64,000 nt of DNA, taken from assembly GCA_938003855.1 (NCBI GenBank), contig CALKXD010000019.1:1-64000 (forward strand), in the 5' to 3' direction. Below the pieces are notes generated by a model. That model was not told the DNA's origin. It searched no databases and saw only the letters and a program-made list of their open reading frames with translations. Source of the DNA: an uncultured Granulosicoccaceae bacterium (GTDB taxonomy: Bacteria > Pseudomonadota > Gammaproteobacteria > Granulosicoccales > Granulosicoccaceae). A program made the position numbers and the translations under genes. Shown here one piece after another: positions 63,136-64,000 of this stretch. Within the stretch, counting starts at the first letter, position 1, and each line of letters begins with the position of its first letter.

Positions 63136-64000
63136 TCAGTAGGGTGCGCCGGTCGAAAAATCAACCCGTTCGGCGCTGCCGGGTGTACGTGCCATTTGCC
63201 ACTCGAACAGGTCGGTGGTAGTGGCGCCGGATGCATCAGTGCTCTCTACGGTGCGCTGGTAGAATTGAACGTCGGAGTCACAGCCGATAATACTGTGCGT
63301 ATCGTAGCCTTCGGCGGTCGCAGAAAAACTGACGACGCTGAGTTTGCTTCTGAGAGAGTTCCAGGTGTCAGGGCCGACAACACCGTCGACGGCGATTGAA
63401 TTGGCTGCCTGGAAGTCACGCACTGCTTGTTCTGTCATAGGGCCAAACGCACCATCGGCAAACGCCGTAATGGTGGCGACGTTCTGGCCATTGCCCTGGC
63501 ACCACAAAATGCGCTGCACACCTTGTGTGTATGAGCTGCGCGCGTAGTCGCCAAAGCGGTTTAGCTGACAGTTGTCACCCCAGAAGTCATTGCTGGAATT
63601 GGTGTCGGAACAGGCTTGCGGGGTAGGATTGTTTGTGCCGTTGGCGACGATAGGATCAGTGCCATTTGCAACTTCATCAGCGTCGGTGACGCCGTCGCCG
63701 TCGCTGTCTTCGTCACCGTCGTCGGTGCCGTCGAAGTCGGAATCTACCAGGTTTGGATTAGTCAGCAGGGTGTTGTACTCAAGGCCGTCCGGCAGGCCGT
63801 CACTGTCGGAATCCGCGACAATCGGGCTGGATAATACGGTGTTGACTTCAAAGCCGTCGTCAAGGCCGTCGGCATCAGTATCAGTGAGTGCCGGATCGCT
63901 GCCGATAGTGGCTTCTTCGGTGTCTGTCAGTCCGTCGCCGTCACTGTCGGTACCTGATCCGAACAGAGTTTGGGTGTCGGTGGTACCGCTGCTACCGCCG
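63136..64000 (-). CDS. Calcium-binding (TSP3-like) repeat protein with C-terminal peptidoglycan-binding domain, partial
   Basis: The leftward frame has no stop from 63136 to the window edge, so the gene begins outside. The visible 288 or so residues contain five thrombospondin-type-3-like units (D-S-D-G-D-G-V-T-D, D-S-D-F-D-G-T-D-D, D-S-D-S-D-G-L-P-D, D-T-D-A-D-G-L-D-D, D-S-D-G-D-G-L-T-D), which bind calcium. A Cys-containing linker follows, then a PG_binding_1 domain (G-A-F-G-P-M-T-E-Q-A-V-R-D-F-Q and V-D-G-V-V-G-P-D-T-W). It should be an exported cell-wall or surface protein. It is followed at four bases by the HEAT-repeat gene. Confidence 0.85.
   Translation of the reverse strand, partial: GGSSGTTDTQTLFGSGTDSDGDGLTDTEEATIGSDPALTDTDADGLDDGFEVNTVLSSPIVADSDSDGLPDGLEYNTLLTNPNLVDSDFDGTDDGDEDSDGDGVTDADEVANGTDPIVANGTNNPTPQACSDTNSSNDFWGDNCQLNRFGDYARSSYTQGVQRILWCQGNGQNVATITAFADGAFGPMTEQAVRDFQAANSIAVDGVVGPDTWNSLRSKLSVVSFSATAEGYDTHSIIGCDSDVQFYQRTVESTDASGATTTDLFEWQMARTPGSAERVDFSTGAPY

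Overview
The window looks like a chromosomal segment of a Gram-negative proteobacterium. Supporting signs are Tat and lipoprotein signal peptides, two dipeptide-type ABC systems, a TctCBA-type transporter, a PAS-containing chemoreceptor, molybdate uptake genes and an iron superoxide dismutase. I cannot place it to genus. Several proteins (SucCD, the superoxide dismutase) look alphaproteobacterial by eye, but a gammaproteobacterium with such genes is equally possible. I see no rRNA, tRNA, CRISPR array, integrase or transposase. The gene content suggests a heterotroph specialised in small organic acids and peptides.

Layout. Positions 1-9361: a partial acetyltransferase, a Tat-exported PhoX/DUF839 protein, a rhomboid protease, a MerR regulator divergent from a small Cys-rich membrane protein, a large GT61-type glycosyltransferase, a TPR protein and an alpha/beta hydrolase. 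Positions 9534-21706: a 2-oxoglutarate oxygenase, a giant SAM-cyclase-ATPase-TPR signalling protein, an acetyltransferase, a decayed phytanoyl-CoA dioxygenase gene, a chemoreceptor and two esterase/peptidase-like hydrolases. Positions 22085-27118: a complete oligopeptide-type ABC operon with a fused ATPase. Positions 27165-30628: an Asp/Thr-repeat lipoprotein esterase and a low-complexity ORF.

Positions 30924-43108 hold the most coherent block, an apparent oxalate island. sucCD and an isochorismatase-like gene run leftward. Diverging from them are oxalyl-CoA decarboxylase, formyl-CoA:oxalate CoA-transferase, a formyl-hydrolase/transferase-like protein and formate-THF ligase, followed by a TctC-TctB-TctA transporter. 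Related palindromes built on GTATACCA lie in front of both the catabolic and the transporter genes, which suggests one unseen regulator. The proposed logic is oxalate uptake, CoA transfer, decarboxylation to formyl-CoA, and entry of the formyl group into the folate one-carbon pool.

Positions 43147-52413 hold an unrecognised P-loop protein and a molybdenum-hydroxylase neighbourhood. It has a MoeA-like/MobA-like fusion, a scattered modA, modB and modC, a CaiB/BaiF CoA-transferase, and CoxS- and CoxM-type subunits without a catalytic large subunit. Positions 52672-64000: a coiled-coil protein, sodB, a ChaC-like cyclotransferase, an M20 amidohydrolase divergent from a second peptide ABC operon, a HEAT-repeat protein, and the C-terminal part of a calcium-binding-repeat protein with a peptidoglycan-binding domain.

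Two copies of a 132-base palindromic repeat (5116-5247 and 52530-52661, opposite orientations, about seven mismatches by hand alignment) sit at convergent gene ends. One copy has clear terminal inverted repeats. In both, the TAG near the element edge is the stop codon of the adjoining gene. This resembles a miniature inverted-repeat element and is one of the two most unusual sequence signals here, the other being the paired palindromes of the oxalate island.
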